A stretch of 64,000 nucleotides of DNA, from positions 124,001 to 188,000 of the forward strand of contig JALHQH010000008.1 in assembly GCA_022842065.1 (NCBI GenBank), written 5' to 3'. This DNA comes from Caldilineaceae bacterium. GTDB lineage: Bacteria; Chloroflexota; Anaerolineae; Caldilineales; Caldilineaceae. Below are positions 43,496 through 52,661 of this stretch, piece after piece. The notes beneath the pieces were generated by a model. That model searched no databases. It was given only the letters and a program-made list of their open reading frames with translations, and had not been told where the DNA came from. How positions within the stretch are numbered: position 1 is the stretch's first letter; each line of letters begins with the position of its first letter. The position numbers and the translations under genes were made by a program.

Positions 43496-44731
43496 CTAGC
43501 CAAAGGGGGTTGCGGTTGGCGTCACTGGTGGCGGTTGAGGGAACACACGCAATTGTGATACAAAATAATCGAGTCTACGCCCATCTTGCTCAACGATACG
43601 CAGACGGAAATCATACGCTCCAATCGGCAGTTGCGAAAGATCAAGGGTGGCAAGAGTGCCACCAATGGCAATGCGCTCTGTGCTGTTCACCAACAGATTC
43701 CACTCTGTGGTACCACTTCGACGCCAGCCGAGCTCCCAATGTTCCAAGTTGGTCGTATCTGCGGCTCCGATAAATTGGACAAGGCCGCTTACATTCGCGT
43801 TCGCTTGGGGCGAGAAAATCCCACCGAAAATAGGGGTAGGGCTAGGCGTTGGAATGTAGACGGCCGTATAGTTGGCAATGTAGACATCGCGTGTTTCGAA
43901 TTCATCATAGTTGCCGTCACGATAAACAATGCGCAGCCGCAGATCATAGAGGCCATCCTTCCAACGGGTTGTATCCAGGCTGTAGATGGTATTTTGCCAG
44001 ATCTGTTCGCTGCTGTCGTAAAGTGCTTCCCATGCCTTGAACCCCGCAGGGGAAAGCGCCAACTCATAGCGCACAAAGGGATTACGCGCAAAACCATTGA
44101 CTGTCCCGATGACATTAAAGCGCCCACGCATCAACCCACCGGTGCGCGGCTCAAAGATGCCCTGCCCATCGGGAATAAAGCTGATAAATTCTGGAACCGG
44201 CGTCGGCGTCAAGGTGGGCACCACCGGCGATTCGGGTTGCGTCATCGGGGTGCCTAATTCGTTGATAAAAGGGGTTGGGGTCGGCGGATTAGCGTTGCGG
44301 ATCTCTAACTGGCGTACAAACATTTCTGTATAGTTACCATCCTCGCGCAAGGCTCGCAACCGCAGCTCATAGATGCCATCGCGGTACGCTGTGGTGTCAA
44401 GCAGATAGAGCGGCGCGTTGCGCAGAATCTCGCGACTAGAGGTCAGCCAGAGCCAATCTTCACTGCCCCATTCGGCAATATGCAGATCGAAACGGCGAAA
44501 GTTTTCAATCAGCGCGGTGCCGCGAATCGTCACCATGCCGGCGATGGCGTCGCCGCTTTTCGGCGCAAAGATCTCGTTGATCAGCCGCAGATCCGGCGTC
44601 GGCGTCACGGTTGGGGCCTCTTGGGCCTGGGCGGATCTGCCCTGCTTGCTAGGGAACAGCGGCCAAAGTAGCAGTAGCCCACCGGCCAGCATGAGCAAGA
44701 TCAGCTGTTGAATGCGAACCTTCACCCACAT
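43496..44731 (-). CDS. Secreted protein of three Ig-like repeats, downstream of the PBP genes
   Basis: A 411-residue exported protein with a hydrophobic start (LILLMLAGGLLLLWPLFP). It consists of three repeats of about 105 residues, each with an (I/F)F.P..G....G.V...G tip and a closing strand pattern LDTT..(R/K)DGxYxLRLR.V..DGNY, joined by Pro/Thr linkers (NPPTPTP, PTPSPTP). The third unit is the most diverged. The fold is probably Ig-like beta-sandwich. It ends in PPPVTPTATPFG. I recognise no named family. It is on the same strand as and 120 bases downstream of two class A PBPs, which suggests an envelope role. The Thr/Pro linkers resemble those in PBP2 and the parvulin. Confidence 0.75.
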   Translation of the reverse strand: MWVKVRIQQLILLMLAGGLLLLWPLFPSKQGRSAQAQEAPTVTPTPDLRLINEIFAPKSGDAIAGMVTIRGTALIENFRRFDLHIAEWGSEDWLWLTSSREILRNAPLYLLDTTAYRDGIYELRLRALREDGNYTEMFVRQLEIRNANPPTPTPFINELGTPMTQPESPVVPTLTPTPVPEFISFIPDGQGIFEPRTGGLMRGRFNVIGTVNGFARNPFVRYELALSPAGFKAWEALYDSSEQIWQNTIYSLDTTRWKDGLYDLRLRIVYRDGNYDEFETRDVYIANYTAVYIPTPSPTPIFGGIFSPQANANVSGLVQFIGAADTTNLEHWELGWRRSGTTEWNLLVNSTERIAIGGTLATLDLSQLPIGAYDFRLRIVEQDGRRLDYFVSQLRVFPQPPPVTPTATPFG

Positions 44732-44772
44732 GAAAAGCTCATTTCTTGCGTGCGGTTGAATGGCGCACCGAC

Positions 44773-44816
44773 GTTTGCTGCGGGCTTTGCCGCAGGGTCA
44801 AAACCCCGCAGCAAAC
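44773..44816 (-). terminator. 12-bp hairpin between PBP1 and the Ig-like repeat gene
   Basis: GTTTGCTGCGGG (44773-44784) pairs perfectly with CCCGCAGCAAAC (44805-44816), and the flanks GGCGCACC and GGTGTGCC add further pairing. It is 37 bases after the PBP1 stop on the minus strand and probably terminates the PBP transcript or attenuates reading into the Ig-like gene. Confidence 0.6.
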
Positions 44817-44852
44817 ACTGGTGTGCCATCCGTATCGCGTATAATTGTGGCA

Positions 44853-47789
44853 TTATCCACCCTGTAAGACAAGATGATGGCAGGAAGCCTCGGTTGCTTC
44901 GCCCTGGCGATGGGGAATGGTGATGGCGGCACTGATTGGGTTACCCCCATCATCGATGACGGTTACATAGATCTGGTGTGGTGCGCCAGACGGAATCGGG
45001 AAATCAAACATGCCATAGTCGATCGCGCCATTCTTGCTGATCGCAGTGGCCTGATTGCCCCATTCATCGCGCATAACAATCTGTACCCCTGCGACCGGAT
45101 CGCCCTGGGCATTGACCACCCGCCCCATGACATACTGGCCAGGACAGTTATTGTCATGCACTACGGCGGTGGCCAACCGGTAGCTGTTGCCACCCACCAA
45201 TCCGGCTTCCACATCCACTGCCCGCGCTAACACACTGACCTCAATACTCCCATCACCGGCTACCGTTGCTGGCGTCGCGCTGCCGGCTGCGGCCAGGTCC
45301 ACCAATAGCCGGATGCCATTCACCTCTGCGCTGGGCAGGCGTGCCAACGCTTGCGGGAAAATCTCACCAAGCTGATCACACTTGCCCAGGTTGAGGGTGC
45401 TGCCGTTGGTAATGGCCCAGCCAATCGTCTGTAGCTGCGCAGTTGCCAGCGTTGGGGTTAAGGTTGCTGTTAAGCCGACGGTCGCGGTGATCATGTCTGC
45501 CCAAAATGCCTCGGTGGCCAGTTCGCCGTCCACGGTAATCACCTCACTGGCAGCTAAGGTATTTACCCCACTGGCGTTGGGCAGACGTAACAGGGCACGG
45601 GTGGCGGCACTCGCCGCCAATTCGCTCCCCACCAAGTTACAAAAGCCGATCTGCCGGCCTGTTTCGCCCCGCTGCAGATAGACCGGGGCACTTTGCACCA
45701 GTTCCACACTTTCGGCCAGTACCCCGGCTTCACCAAGTTTTTGTACCCAGCTTTGCGCAAAGTACTCCCCGCCCTGGCGACAGCGCAGCCCCGGCGGACA
45801 GTCTGGCAGTTGTACCACATCGGCTGGTGGGGCAAAGGCCCATGCGGCCGGATCAGCCGGTGCATCGAGCGTAGCCAGTAAGGCTGGATCGGCCAATACC
45901 AGCTCCATAAAGTCGTGCCAAAGCGGCGCAGCACCTGTCACCCCGCTGCTACTGCGCATGGGGCGGCCATCACTATTGCCCGCCCACACCCCCGCCACAA
46001 GATAACGGGTATAGCCAATCGTCCAGTTGTCGCGCCAGTCGGTGGTGGTGCCGGTTTTTACGGCGGCGGGCCGGCTCAGTTGCAAGAAACTCTGTGCCCC
46101 AAACGCTGGGGTACGCGCTTCATTATCGCTGAGAATGTCGCTGATCAGAAACGCGGTCGCCGGCTGGATCACTTGCTGCGCTGGGGGGGGGGCCTCCATA
46201 TAAACCGGTCGCTGTAATGCATCACTCATGCTTAGCACAAGCTGTGGTGGCAAATATTGACCAGCACTGGCCAGCGTGTGATAAGCGCTGGTTAGATCGA
46301 GCAGCGTTACTTCGCCACCGCCTAAGGTCAAACTTAGCCCATACCAGGCGGCCGGCTGATTGAGGCTCTGGACACCCATCGCGCGTGCCGTGGTCAACAT
46401 GTCTGCAACCCCGATGGCATCGAGCAACTTAACCGTGGGGATGTTGTAGCTATTGGCGAGCGCGCTCCGCAAGGTGACCGGCCCGTGGTATGCCCCATCA
46501 TAATTTTGGGGGGTATAGATCTCCCCCGCGCTTAAGGTGTAGGTAACTGGTATATCCCAGAGCACAGTGGCGGGGCTAGCCAGATTTTGGTCCAGTGCCG
46601 TGGCGTAAAGCAGCGGCTTGATCGCGCTGCCCGGCTGCCGCAGGCTACGCGCCACATTCACCTGGCCGGCAATGGTTGCATCGTTAAAATCGGCACTGCC
46701 CACCATCACCAGCACTTCACCACTGGTCGGGCGCATGGCTACTAGCGCCCCATTGCTCAGATCGTAGAGGTCACGCAATTCGGCCACTTTACGCGTCACC
46801 AAGCCCTGTGCAGCTTGTTGCATGGGCAGGTCGAGCGTGGTCGTAAGATGGAGGCCGGCGCGGCGGGTGTAGCCCTGCCCAAAGGTTTGATCCAGCGTTT
46901 CGATGAGCAGTTGCACAAAGTGCGGGGCCTGGTTTACGGCCAGCGCGCGGCGATCCTGTAGATCGATTACCGCGGCATAGGCTGCATCTGCTACACTTGC
47001 GGTGAGATAACCATGGCGCACCATCAGGTCGAGCACAATGCGTTGGCGGCGTTTCACACCGTCGAAATTGCGGTAGGGATCGAGGTTGGCCGGTTGCTGG
47101 GGAATACCGGCTAACAAGCTTGCCTCGGCGAGGGTGAGATCCGCAGCCGCTTTTCCAAAGTAGATCTCTGCTGCCGCAGCCGGCCCATAGGCGAGATTGC
47201 CATAATTGAGCAAATTGAGATACATCTCCAGCAACTCACCCTTGCTGTAAAGTTCGGTCAACTCTTGCGCCAGGCCGACTTCGAGTAACTTGCGGTCAAA
47301 GCTTTGATCGTAGCGCTGATCCGGGCCAAGAAAGAGGTTGCGCGCCAGTTGCATGGTAATCGTGCTGGCACCAGAGACAATCTCCCCTTCTTGCGTGTTG
47401 CGCAACAGCGCACTCACCATCCGCAGCGGATCGATTCCCGAATTGGCAAAAAAGGAAGCATCCTCCGTCGCAATCGTAGCTTGCAGGAGATGGGGCGAGA
47501 GGTCAGTCAGGGCGGCCCACGTCCGCCGCCCTTCGTCGATCAATTCGGCAATCAGTGTGCCGTTACGGTCGTAGATCCGCGTGGTTTGGAAAAGGCGTGG
47601 CTGTGGGCCAGGTTGATACTGGGTGAGATAGGTCTCCACTGCATTCATCGGATCGGCCCCTGCGCGCGGCGCAAGTTGCAGATCGGCCGGTCTGGTGGCG
47701 CGGCTACAGCCACCGACAACCAGCAACAGGAGAGTGAGCACAAGGGCGCTAAACCGCCTCCTGTTGCGATGAAAAAGGGTAGACGGCAT
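44853..47789 (-). CDS. Class A penicillin-binding protein (transglycosylase/transpeptidase), second of tandem pair
   Basis: A 978-residue bifunctional peptidoglycan synthase. A hydrophobic N-terminus ends in LLLVVGGCS, which resembles a lipobox. The GT51 domain (about 80-250) has ATEDASFFANSGIDP with the catalytic Glu and GASTITMQLARNLFL. The transpeptidase domain has SxxK in RQPGSAIKPLL (Ser about 388), SYNIPTVK (SxN) and KTGT in AAVKTGTTTDW (about 577). A C-terminal region of about 330 residues contains an Ig-like end domain also found in the neighbouring PBP. Start is unclear: an ATG at 47789 leaves four bases to the upstream stop, whereas a TTG at 47804 would overlap it by 11. I chose the ATG. 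Works outside the cytoplasmic membrane. Confidence 0.92.
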   Translation of the reverse strand: MPSTLFHRNRRRFSALVLTLLLLVVGGCSRATRPADLQLAPRAGADPMNAVETYLTQYQPGPQPRLFQTTRIYDRNGTLIAELIDEGRRTWAALTDLSPHLLQATIATEDASFFANSGIDPLRMVSALLRNTQEGEIVSGASTITMQLARNLFLGPDQRYDQSFDRKLLEVGLAQELTELYSKGELLEMYLNLLNYGNLAYGPAAAAEIYFGKAAADLTLAEASLLAGIPQQPANLDPYRNFDGVKRRQRIVLDLMVRHGYLTASVADAAYAAVIDLQDRRALAVNQAPHFVQLLIETLDQTFGQGYTRRAGLHLTTTLDLPMQQAAQGLVTRKVAELRDLYDLSNGALVAMRPTSGEVLVMVGSADFNDATIAGQVNVARSLRQPGSAIKPLLYATALDQNLASPATVLWDIPVTYTLSAGEIYTPQNYDGAYHGPVTLRSALANSYNIPTVKLLDAIGVADMLTTARAMGVQSLNQPAAWYGLSLTLGGGEVTLLDLTSAYHTLASAGQYLPPQLVLSMSDALQRPVYMEAPPPAQQVIQPATAFLISDILSDNEARTPAFGAQSFLQLSRPAAVKTGTTTDWRDNWTIGYTRYLVAGVWAGNSDGRPMRSSSGVTGAAPLWHDFMELVLADPALLATLDAPADPAAWAFAPPADVVQLPDCPPGLRCRQGGEYFAQSWVQKLGEAGVLAESVELVQSAPVYLQRGETGRQIGFCNLVGSELAASAATRALLRLPNASGVNTLAASEVITVDGELATEAFWADMITATVGLTATLTPTLATAQLQTIGWAITNGSTLNLGKCDQLGEIFPQALARLPSAEVNGIRLLVDLAAAGSATPATVAGDGSIEVSVLARAVDVEAGLVGGNSYRLATAVVHDNNCPGQYVMGRVVNAQGDPVAGVQIVMRDEWGNQATAISKNGAIDYGMFDFPIPSGAPHQIYVTVIDDGGNPISAAITIPHRQGEATEASCHHLVLQGG

Positions 47790-47793
47790 AGGT

Positions 47794-50700
47794 CTAGTTT
47801 TCAATCCAAGTAATGTGATGACAGGTCAGATCATCGAACCGGCGATGGGCGATCCCAACCGTTTCGCTAAGCGGATTGCCGGCACCGTCAACAATCGTCA
47901 CATAGAGATCGCGTGCATTGGTACCAATCGGGAAGTCATAACGGCCAAAGTCATTCGCGCCATTTTTCGTCAACACTTCATTGCGATTACCCCACTGATC
48001 GACATAGACGACACGAACCCCGGCAACTGGTGCGCCGGCGCGACTCAACACCTGGCCCAGGATATAATCACCGGAACAGAATTGATCATGGGCAACACCC
48101 AGCGTCCGGTAGGTGCCATTCCCGGCGGGCGCAGCGGCCGCGGTTTCGGGCAGCGGGGTCGCCGTTGGGAAGGTGTCGGGAATTGCGGTAATGTCTGGTG
48201 CTACGGTGGCCGATGTGACGGGCGTAAAGGTTGGCGGTGGGGTCGGCGTTGCTGACGCACTTGGCGCGCTGGCAAGCCCTTGTGTTGCCGGGGTCGGTGT
48301 GCTGCTGGGCGTTGGGATCAGTGACTTAATTGTGGTCGGTGTGGGCGTTGGGGTTGGGCCAATCGCCACCACTTGGCGACTCTGTGCGGTTTGCAGGACA
48401 ACCCCGCGGATGGAACGTCCAAAGAGTGCTTGCACCGTCTCGTTGATGTCTGCACAGTCACCCAAATACATCTGCGCATTCGCGCGGTTACCCCAATCCA
48501 ACACGGCACGCTGTTCGACCAGCAGGCGTTCTGTGCCAATGGTAAAATCGGGGGCCGGTGGCCCAAAGTAGGTGGTTGGTTCGGTCAGGCGTGGGGGACG
48601 CAACATGCCGGGCAGTGGTGGGACGCCGCCACTCACAGCTAGTTTTTCTTCTAGTGCGCTGCGTGCGGTCAACGAAAGTGTGCCGGTGATCGGTTGGGCA
48701 ATCAATTCCCCAATCGCCGCCGGGAGCCGCAGGGCGGTGGTCTCTGTCCCTGCCTCATGGGCACAGGCCCCCAATCGCCAAACCGTATTGTCGGTGCGGT
48801 TGACCAGCACCGACGCCATGGGGGCAGTGACATAGGTATCTTCCAGCAGGTGGGCTTCACCGCTCTGGCGGAGCCAGGCCTGCGCAAAGACTTCGCCATC
48901 TGTCTTACACTGAATCTGGCTAGGGCACTCAATTGAGCGCTTTTTAACCGTCGGCGGTGGGGTAAATTCCCAGGCTGTGGGATCGCTCGGCGCTTCCAGC
49001 ACGCCTAACAACGCTGGATCAGCGATAATCGCCTCCATAAAATCATGCCAGATCGGGCCAGCGCCAGTGACGCCGGCCACCCCCACCATCGGTTGGCCGC
49101 TATTGTTGCCTGCCCAGACGCCAGTGATCAGATAGCGGGTGTAGCCAATCGTCCAGTTGTCGCGCCAATTACTGGATGTGCCAGTTTTGGCCGCGGCTGG
49201 TCGGCTCAGATTCAACTGATTGTTCGGCCCATAGGCGGGGGTGCGGGCCACATTATCACTCAAAATACTGGTGACCAGATAGGCTGATTCTGGAGAAATG
49301 GCTTGTCTTGGTGCCGTCGCTGTGGGCGGTGCGACTTGTTGGCCGTAACCATCAATAATGGCCCGGTAGGGCGTTGGTGGCGCATAGACCCCATTGCTGG
49401 CAAGGGTATCATACGCCGCCGTCAATTCGAGCAAAGTTGCTTCATTACTACCCAACGTCATGCCCAGGCCATAATTGCCTTCACGCGTAAAGCTGCTAAC
49501 CCCCATTTGGATGGCGACTTCGCGCATCCGTTCAATGCCGACGCGGTCGAGCAGTTTGACGGCTGGAATGTTATAGCTGTTGGCCAACGCCGTGCGCGCT
49601 GTCACTGGGCCATGGAAACGGCTATCATAGTTGCGGGGGCGGTAGATCTGGACGGGGGTAATCTGGTAGCTCACCGGCAGATCCCAAATCACCGTCGCTG
49701 GGCTGATCAAGTTATCGTCAAAAGCCGCGGCATAAAGAAAGGGCTTGACCGTGCTGCCCGGTTGGCGCAGCCGCACCGTCACATTCACGGCACCACCAAT
49801 GTTCTGGTCGTTATAGTTAACACTGCCGACCATGGCCAAGATGCCATTGTCGTCTGGTTTCAGCGCTAATAAGGCTGCATTGGAGAGATTATAACGTGAA
49901 CGCAGCGCTGGTACCGTCTGCGCCACAATCTGTTCGCCTAGCCGTTGCATGCGCAAATCGAGTGTTGTATAGATCTGTAAACCGGCGCGGCGAAAATCCT
50001 GATTGGGCCAATCGCGCTGGGCCTGTTCGGCGACAAAAAAGGTGAAGTGTGGGGCCATCAGCGTGCGGTTATCCGGATCCGCGGCCAGGACGACCGGGGT
50101 GGCCAGCGCGCGATCGGCTTCGGCGCGTGTCAGGTAATTGCGTTGGACCATCAGATCCAGCACAATCTGTTGGCGGCGCTTCACTGCCTCAAAATTGCGA
50201 AAGAGATCAAACTCACCGGGCATCTGTGGGATCCCGGCTAACAAAGTTGCTTCGGCCAGGGTCAGATTGGCGGCCGATTTGCCAAAGTAGACTTGTGATG
50301 CGGCTTCAGGACCATAGGCCAGGTGGCCAAAGTAGATGAGGTTCAGATACATCTCCAGAAGCTCATCTTTGGCATAGAGTTGGGTCAACTCCTGGGCCAG
50401 AAAAATTTCACTGACCTTACGCTCCATGGTCTGGCTAAAGCGTTCTTCCGGCTCAAAAAAGAGTTGACGGGCCAACTGCATGGTAATGGTACTGGCCCCA
50501 GAGACAATCCCGCCACTTTGCGCATTTTGTAAGAGCGCACCGACGAGCCGCCTGGCATCAATGCCTGGATTTGTATAAAAGCTGGCATCTTCGGTTGCTA
50601 TCGTGGCATTGATCAGGTGCGGGGAGATTTGGTCAATCGCAATCCAGCGCCGCCGTCCTTCATCAATGAAATCGGCCAACCAGACCCCATTGCGATCATA

Positions 50701-50967
50701 GAGGGTGGTATGTTGAAAGACACGCGGTAACGGACCAGGCTGGTACCGCCGCATATAATGTTCGGCCACCGCCTGGGCTGTCCCTGACGGGCGCGGTTGC
50801 AATTGGTAGACAGCTTGATAGCCTTGATGGTAGCCTTCCACTTGCAGCGAAAGACTATCCGCCGTTTGTGTCAGCGTGCGCGTCCAAGCAAAAGTACAGC
50901 CACTGATCAGGCCGACCATTAGCAGTAAGAACAGCGAGAGTTGCCAAAGGGTAAGACGAAACTTCAC
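47794..50967 (-). CDS. Class A penicillin-binding protein, first of tandem pair
   Basis: A 1057-residue paralogue of the following PBP. The N-terminus has a hydrophobic segment ending in GLISGCTF, a good lipobox. GT51 domain: ATEDASFYTNPGID (about 125) and GASTITMQLARQLFF. Transpeptidase: RQPGSTVKPFLYAAAFD (Ser about 405), SYNIPAVK and AAKTGTSSNW (about 595). A Pro/Thr-rich linker (PTPTPTTI, PTPSSTPTP) precedes the same Ig-like C-terminal domain as the paralogue (GVRVVYVDQWGNRNEV, CHHITWIEN). GTG at 50967 has GGGG seven bases upstream and starts the hydrophobic segment directly; an ATG eight codons earlier is possible. It is upstream of and probably co-transcribed with the second PBP. Confidence 0.92.
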   Translation of the reverse strand: MKFRLTLWQLSLFLLLMVGLISGCTFAWTRTLTQTADSLSLQVEGYHQGYQAVYQLQPRPSGTAQAVAEHYMRRYQPGPLPRVFQHTTLYDRNGVWLADFIDEGRRRWIAIDQISPHLINATIATEDASFYTNPGIDARRLVGALLQNAQSGGIVSGASTITMQLARQLFFEPEERFSQTMERKVSEIFLAQELTQLYAKDELLEMYLNLIYFGHLAYGPEAASQVYFGKSAANLTLAEATLLAGIPQMPGEFDLFRNFEAVKRRQQIVLDLMVQRNYLTRAEADRALATPVVLAADPDNRTLMAPHFTFFVAEQAQRDWPNQDFRRAGLQIYTTLDLRMQRLGEQIVAQTVPALRSRYNLSNAALLALKPDDNGILAMVGSVNYNDQNIGGAVNVTVRLRQPGSTVKPFLYAAAFDDNLISPATVIWDLPVSYQITPVQIYRPRNYDSRFHGPVTARTALANSYNIPAVKLLDRVGIERMREVAIQMGVSSFTREGNYGLGMTLGSNEATLLELTAAYDTLASNGVYAPPTPYRAIIDGYGQQVAPPTATAPRQAISPESAYLVTSILSDNVARTPAYGPNNQLNLSRPAAAKTGTSSNWRDNWTIGYTRYLITGVWAGNNSGQPMVGVAGVTGAGPIWHDFMEAIIADPALLGVLEAPSDPTAWEFTPPPTVKKRSIECPSQIQCKTDGEVFAQAWLRQSGEAHLLEDTYVTAPMASVLVNRTDNTVWRLGACAHEAGTETTALRLPAAIGELIAQPITGTLSLTARSALEEKLAVSGGVPPLPGMLRPPRLTEPTTYFGPPAPDFTIGTERLLVEQRAVLDWGNRANAQMYLGDCADINETVQALFGRSIRGVVLQTAQSRQVVAIGPTPTPTPTTIKSLIPTPSSTPTPATQGLASAPSASATPTPPPTFTPVTSATVAPDITAIPDTFPTATPLPETAAAAPAGNGTYRTLGVAHDQFCSGDYILGQVLSRAGAPVAGVRVVYVDQWGNRNEVLTKNGANDFGRYDFPIGTNARDLYVTIVDGAGNPLSETVGIAHRRFDDLTCHHITWIEN

Positions 50968-51008
50968 GGTAATCCCCAGTATAATTTGCAAGAGAACGGC
51001 GCATCAGC

Positions 51009-51060
51009 CCATGCGGTTGACCCATGTGATTGATCCATGTGGTTGATCCATGCGTATGAT
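51009..51060. repeat. Four 13-bp tandem repeats upstream of the PBP genes
   Basis: Four exact-length units CCATGCGGTTGAC, CCATGTGATTGAT, CCATGTGGTTGAT and CCATGCGTATGAT run without gaps from 51009 to 51060. They lie 42-93 bases upstream of the GTG start of the first PBP gene. The spacing of a little over one DNA turn and the position make them candidate sites for a regulator of the PBP operon. Confidence 0.75.
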
Positions 51061-51565
51061 AACACATGCCCTATGTGCTGTTCTGACACAACTACGACGA
51101 TCTTAAAACTAGCTATGTTCCCATGATCTGCTTAGAATTTTATGAAGATGGGCTAAAAATTTCGGTAGCCTTGGTCACTACGCATTAAAAGTAAAGAGTC
51201 TTAAGGTCGCAGCTATTATACGCGGAAATCAGGAAATTGCCTAGACGATAACCAGTACAATCAGAATATTGTTCAGACTATGGTAGGCAAAGTGGCTTGA
51301 TCGATACGCAAAATACACGGTACGCGCAAATCGCAAGGGCGAACTTGTCGTTGGTGCTCGCCACGACCTTAGTCTACATAGCAGGGGCTTGTATCAAGCT
51401 GGAATTGTGAGCTGCGGTTTAATGAGGCTGCAAAACTGGACGGAAAAAATATTCAATAGGCACAACGCTACGTGCTAAGTTAGTCCGTGACTAACGGCAG
51501 GTCATAGCCATGCGATTTAGATTAGACGCTACTGAGATTGAAAGAGGAATATAGAAAAACTGAGG
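51061..51565. other. Intergenic region downstream of tRNA-Cys, no gene supported
   Basis: AT-rich region between the PBP promoter side and the 3' end of the minus-strand tRNA-Cys. Apart from a 7-bp stem GTTAGTC/GACTAAC (51479-51485 and 51489-51495), which may help end the tRNA transcript, I see nothing. No protein-like frame. Confidence 0.5.
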
Positions 51566-51636
<71 letters not shown>

Positions 51637-51877
51637 ATCACTAGCAGATGGAACAACTCACAAACTAATTAAAACAATTGAACGTAACAAGAGCAGCACA
51701 ATTGCGTCATGAGTGGTAGAATGGTAGCAGTGGCGTTGGAAATTGTCAAATGGACATAGCCGAGATTGCAAGCATCTACTCGAACCGACTGGGTGGGCGA
51801 TTTTGCCGGTCTTATCGGTACAGCAGGTCGTGCTGGCATGGCTATTGGTTAAAGTGAGTTTGCGGAAGGTGAGCAAG

Positions 51878-52291
51878 ATGGCTGAAGCGCTCAAAAGAAA
51901 TGTAAATAAACAAATACAGGATGAGACGCACTATTGTGAAAATTGTGGCATCTCATTTGTCTGGACGCGTGAAGAGCAGCGCCAATGGCAAAGTGCGCAA
52001 GCGTTGCTTGACAGCGCGCCCCCATCACTGCCAATCGCGCCCACCCATTGCGCGGGGTGTCGCATGCTCCTCCCCCCTGCGGCGCGTGCGCGTGGGTTAG
52101 TAAAATGGTATCACCGGCGCAAAGGGTATGGTTTTATCAGCCGTTTGGGCGCGCCCGATCTCTATGTCCATCGCACCGCGGTCGATGTAGAGGCGTTAGT
52201 GACAGATGATTTGGTCGAATTCGCGGTTGGCGATAATGCCCAAGGGCCGGCTGCCGTCGCCGTGCGCCTGCTTGCCCATGCGACAGGCTGA
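51878..52291 (+). CDS. Zinc-ribbon plus cold-shock domain protein
   Basis: A 137-residue protein. An N-terminal zinc ribbon has HYCENCGISFVWTREEQRQW and a second pair THCAGCRM (two CxxC pairs, about residues 18-60). A cold-shock domain follows, GLVKWYHRRKGYGFISR with the RNP1-like KGYGFI and LYVHRTAV for RNP2, to the end. The combination suggests nucleic-acid binding, probably RNA, in the cytoplasm. The ATG at 51878 is chosen because GGAAGGTGAG lies just upstream and the frame before it is not protein-like. Single cold-shock proteins are about 67 residues; this is a fused form. Confidence 0.85.
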   Translation: MAEALKRNVNKQIQDETHYCENCGISFVWTREEQRQWQSAQALLDSAPPSLPIAPTHCAGCRMLLPPAARARGLVKWYHRRKGYGFISRLGAPDLYVHRTAVDVEALVTDDLVEFAVGDNAQGPAAVAVRLLAHATG

Positions 52292-52567
52292 GGGCACGCT
52301 GGTGCCGGTTAGATGGTTTGTCATTCGTCTGGTTTGCCCATCAGTTAAGGTGAAGGTCAGTTTTTGTGAGACGGACTACTTGTCATATGGGAAAAAATCA
52401 GGTAAAATTGGTGCAACTTTTATGCGTTAACTTGCGGTTGTTTTGAAAATGTGCGCCATCGATAAATGGTTTATGGCTCTTTTGGTGCCATGACAGATAT
52501 CGCACAATTTTTTGCAACAAGCACAGTTTTCAAATTGAACAAAGCTATCAGCAGTGAAAAGTCGCTC

Positions 52568-52595
52568 AGATATCGAGCTAAAGATATCGAGCTAA
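52568..52595. repeat. Two 14-bp tandem repeats in the intergenic region 52292-52661
   Basis: AGATATCGAGCTAA occurs twice in a row at 52568-52581 and 52582-52595, flanked on both sides by AGTCGCTC. Each unit holds the palindromic core GATATC. It lies about 70-95 bases before the GTG of the GNAT-like gene and may be an operator. The rest of the 370-base gap shows no gene; weak ATGGC/GCCAT pairing occurs near 52472-52490. Confidence 0.55.
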
Positions 52596-52661
52596 AGTCG
52601 CTCGGATGAGTGGTCGTTGGCGATACTTTCACTGCTTCTCCTACAAGGAGCAACCGCTTCG

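Noticed and set aside
47789..47804. TTG start at 47804 for the second PBP
   Set aside because: It would overlap the upstream gene by 11 bases with no ribosome site; the ATG five codons later directly precedes the signal segment. The choice remains uncertain.
50855..51067. Minus-strand 70-codon frame over the 13-bp repeats
   Set aside because: It reads through the repeats into the PBP start in another frame and is not protein-like.
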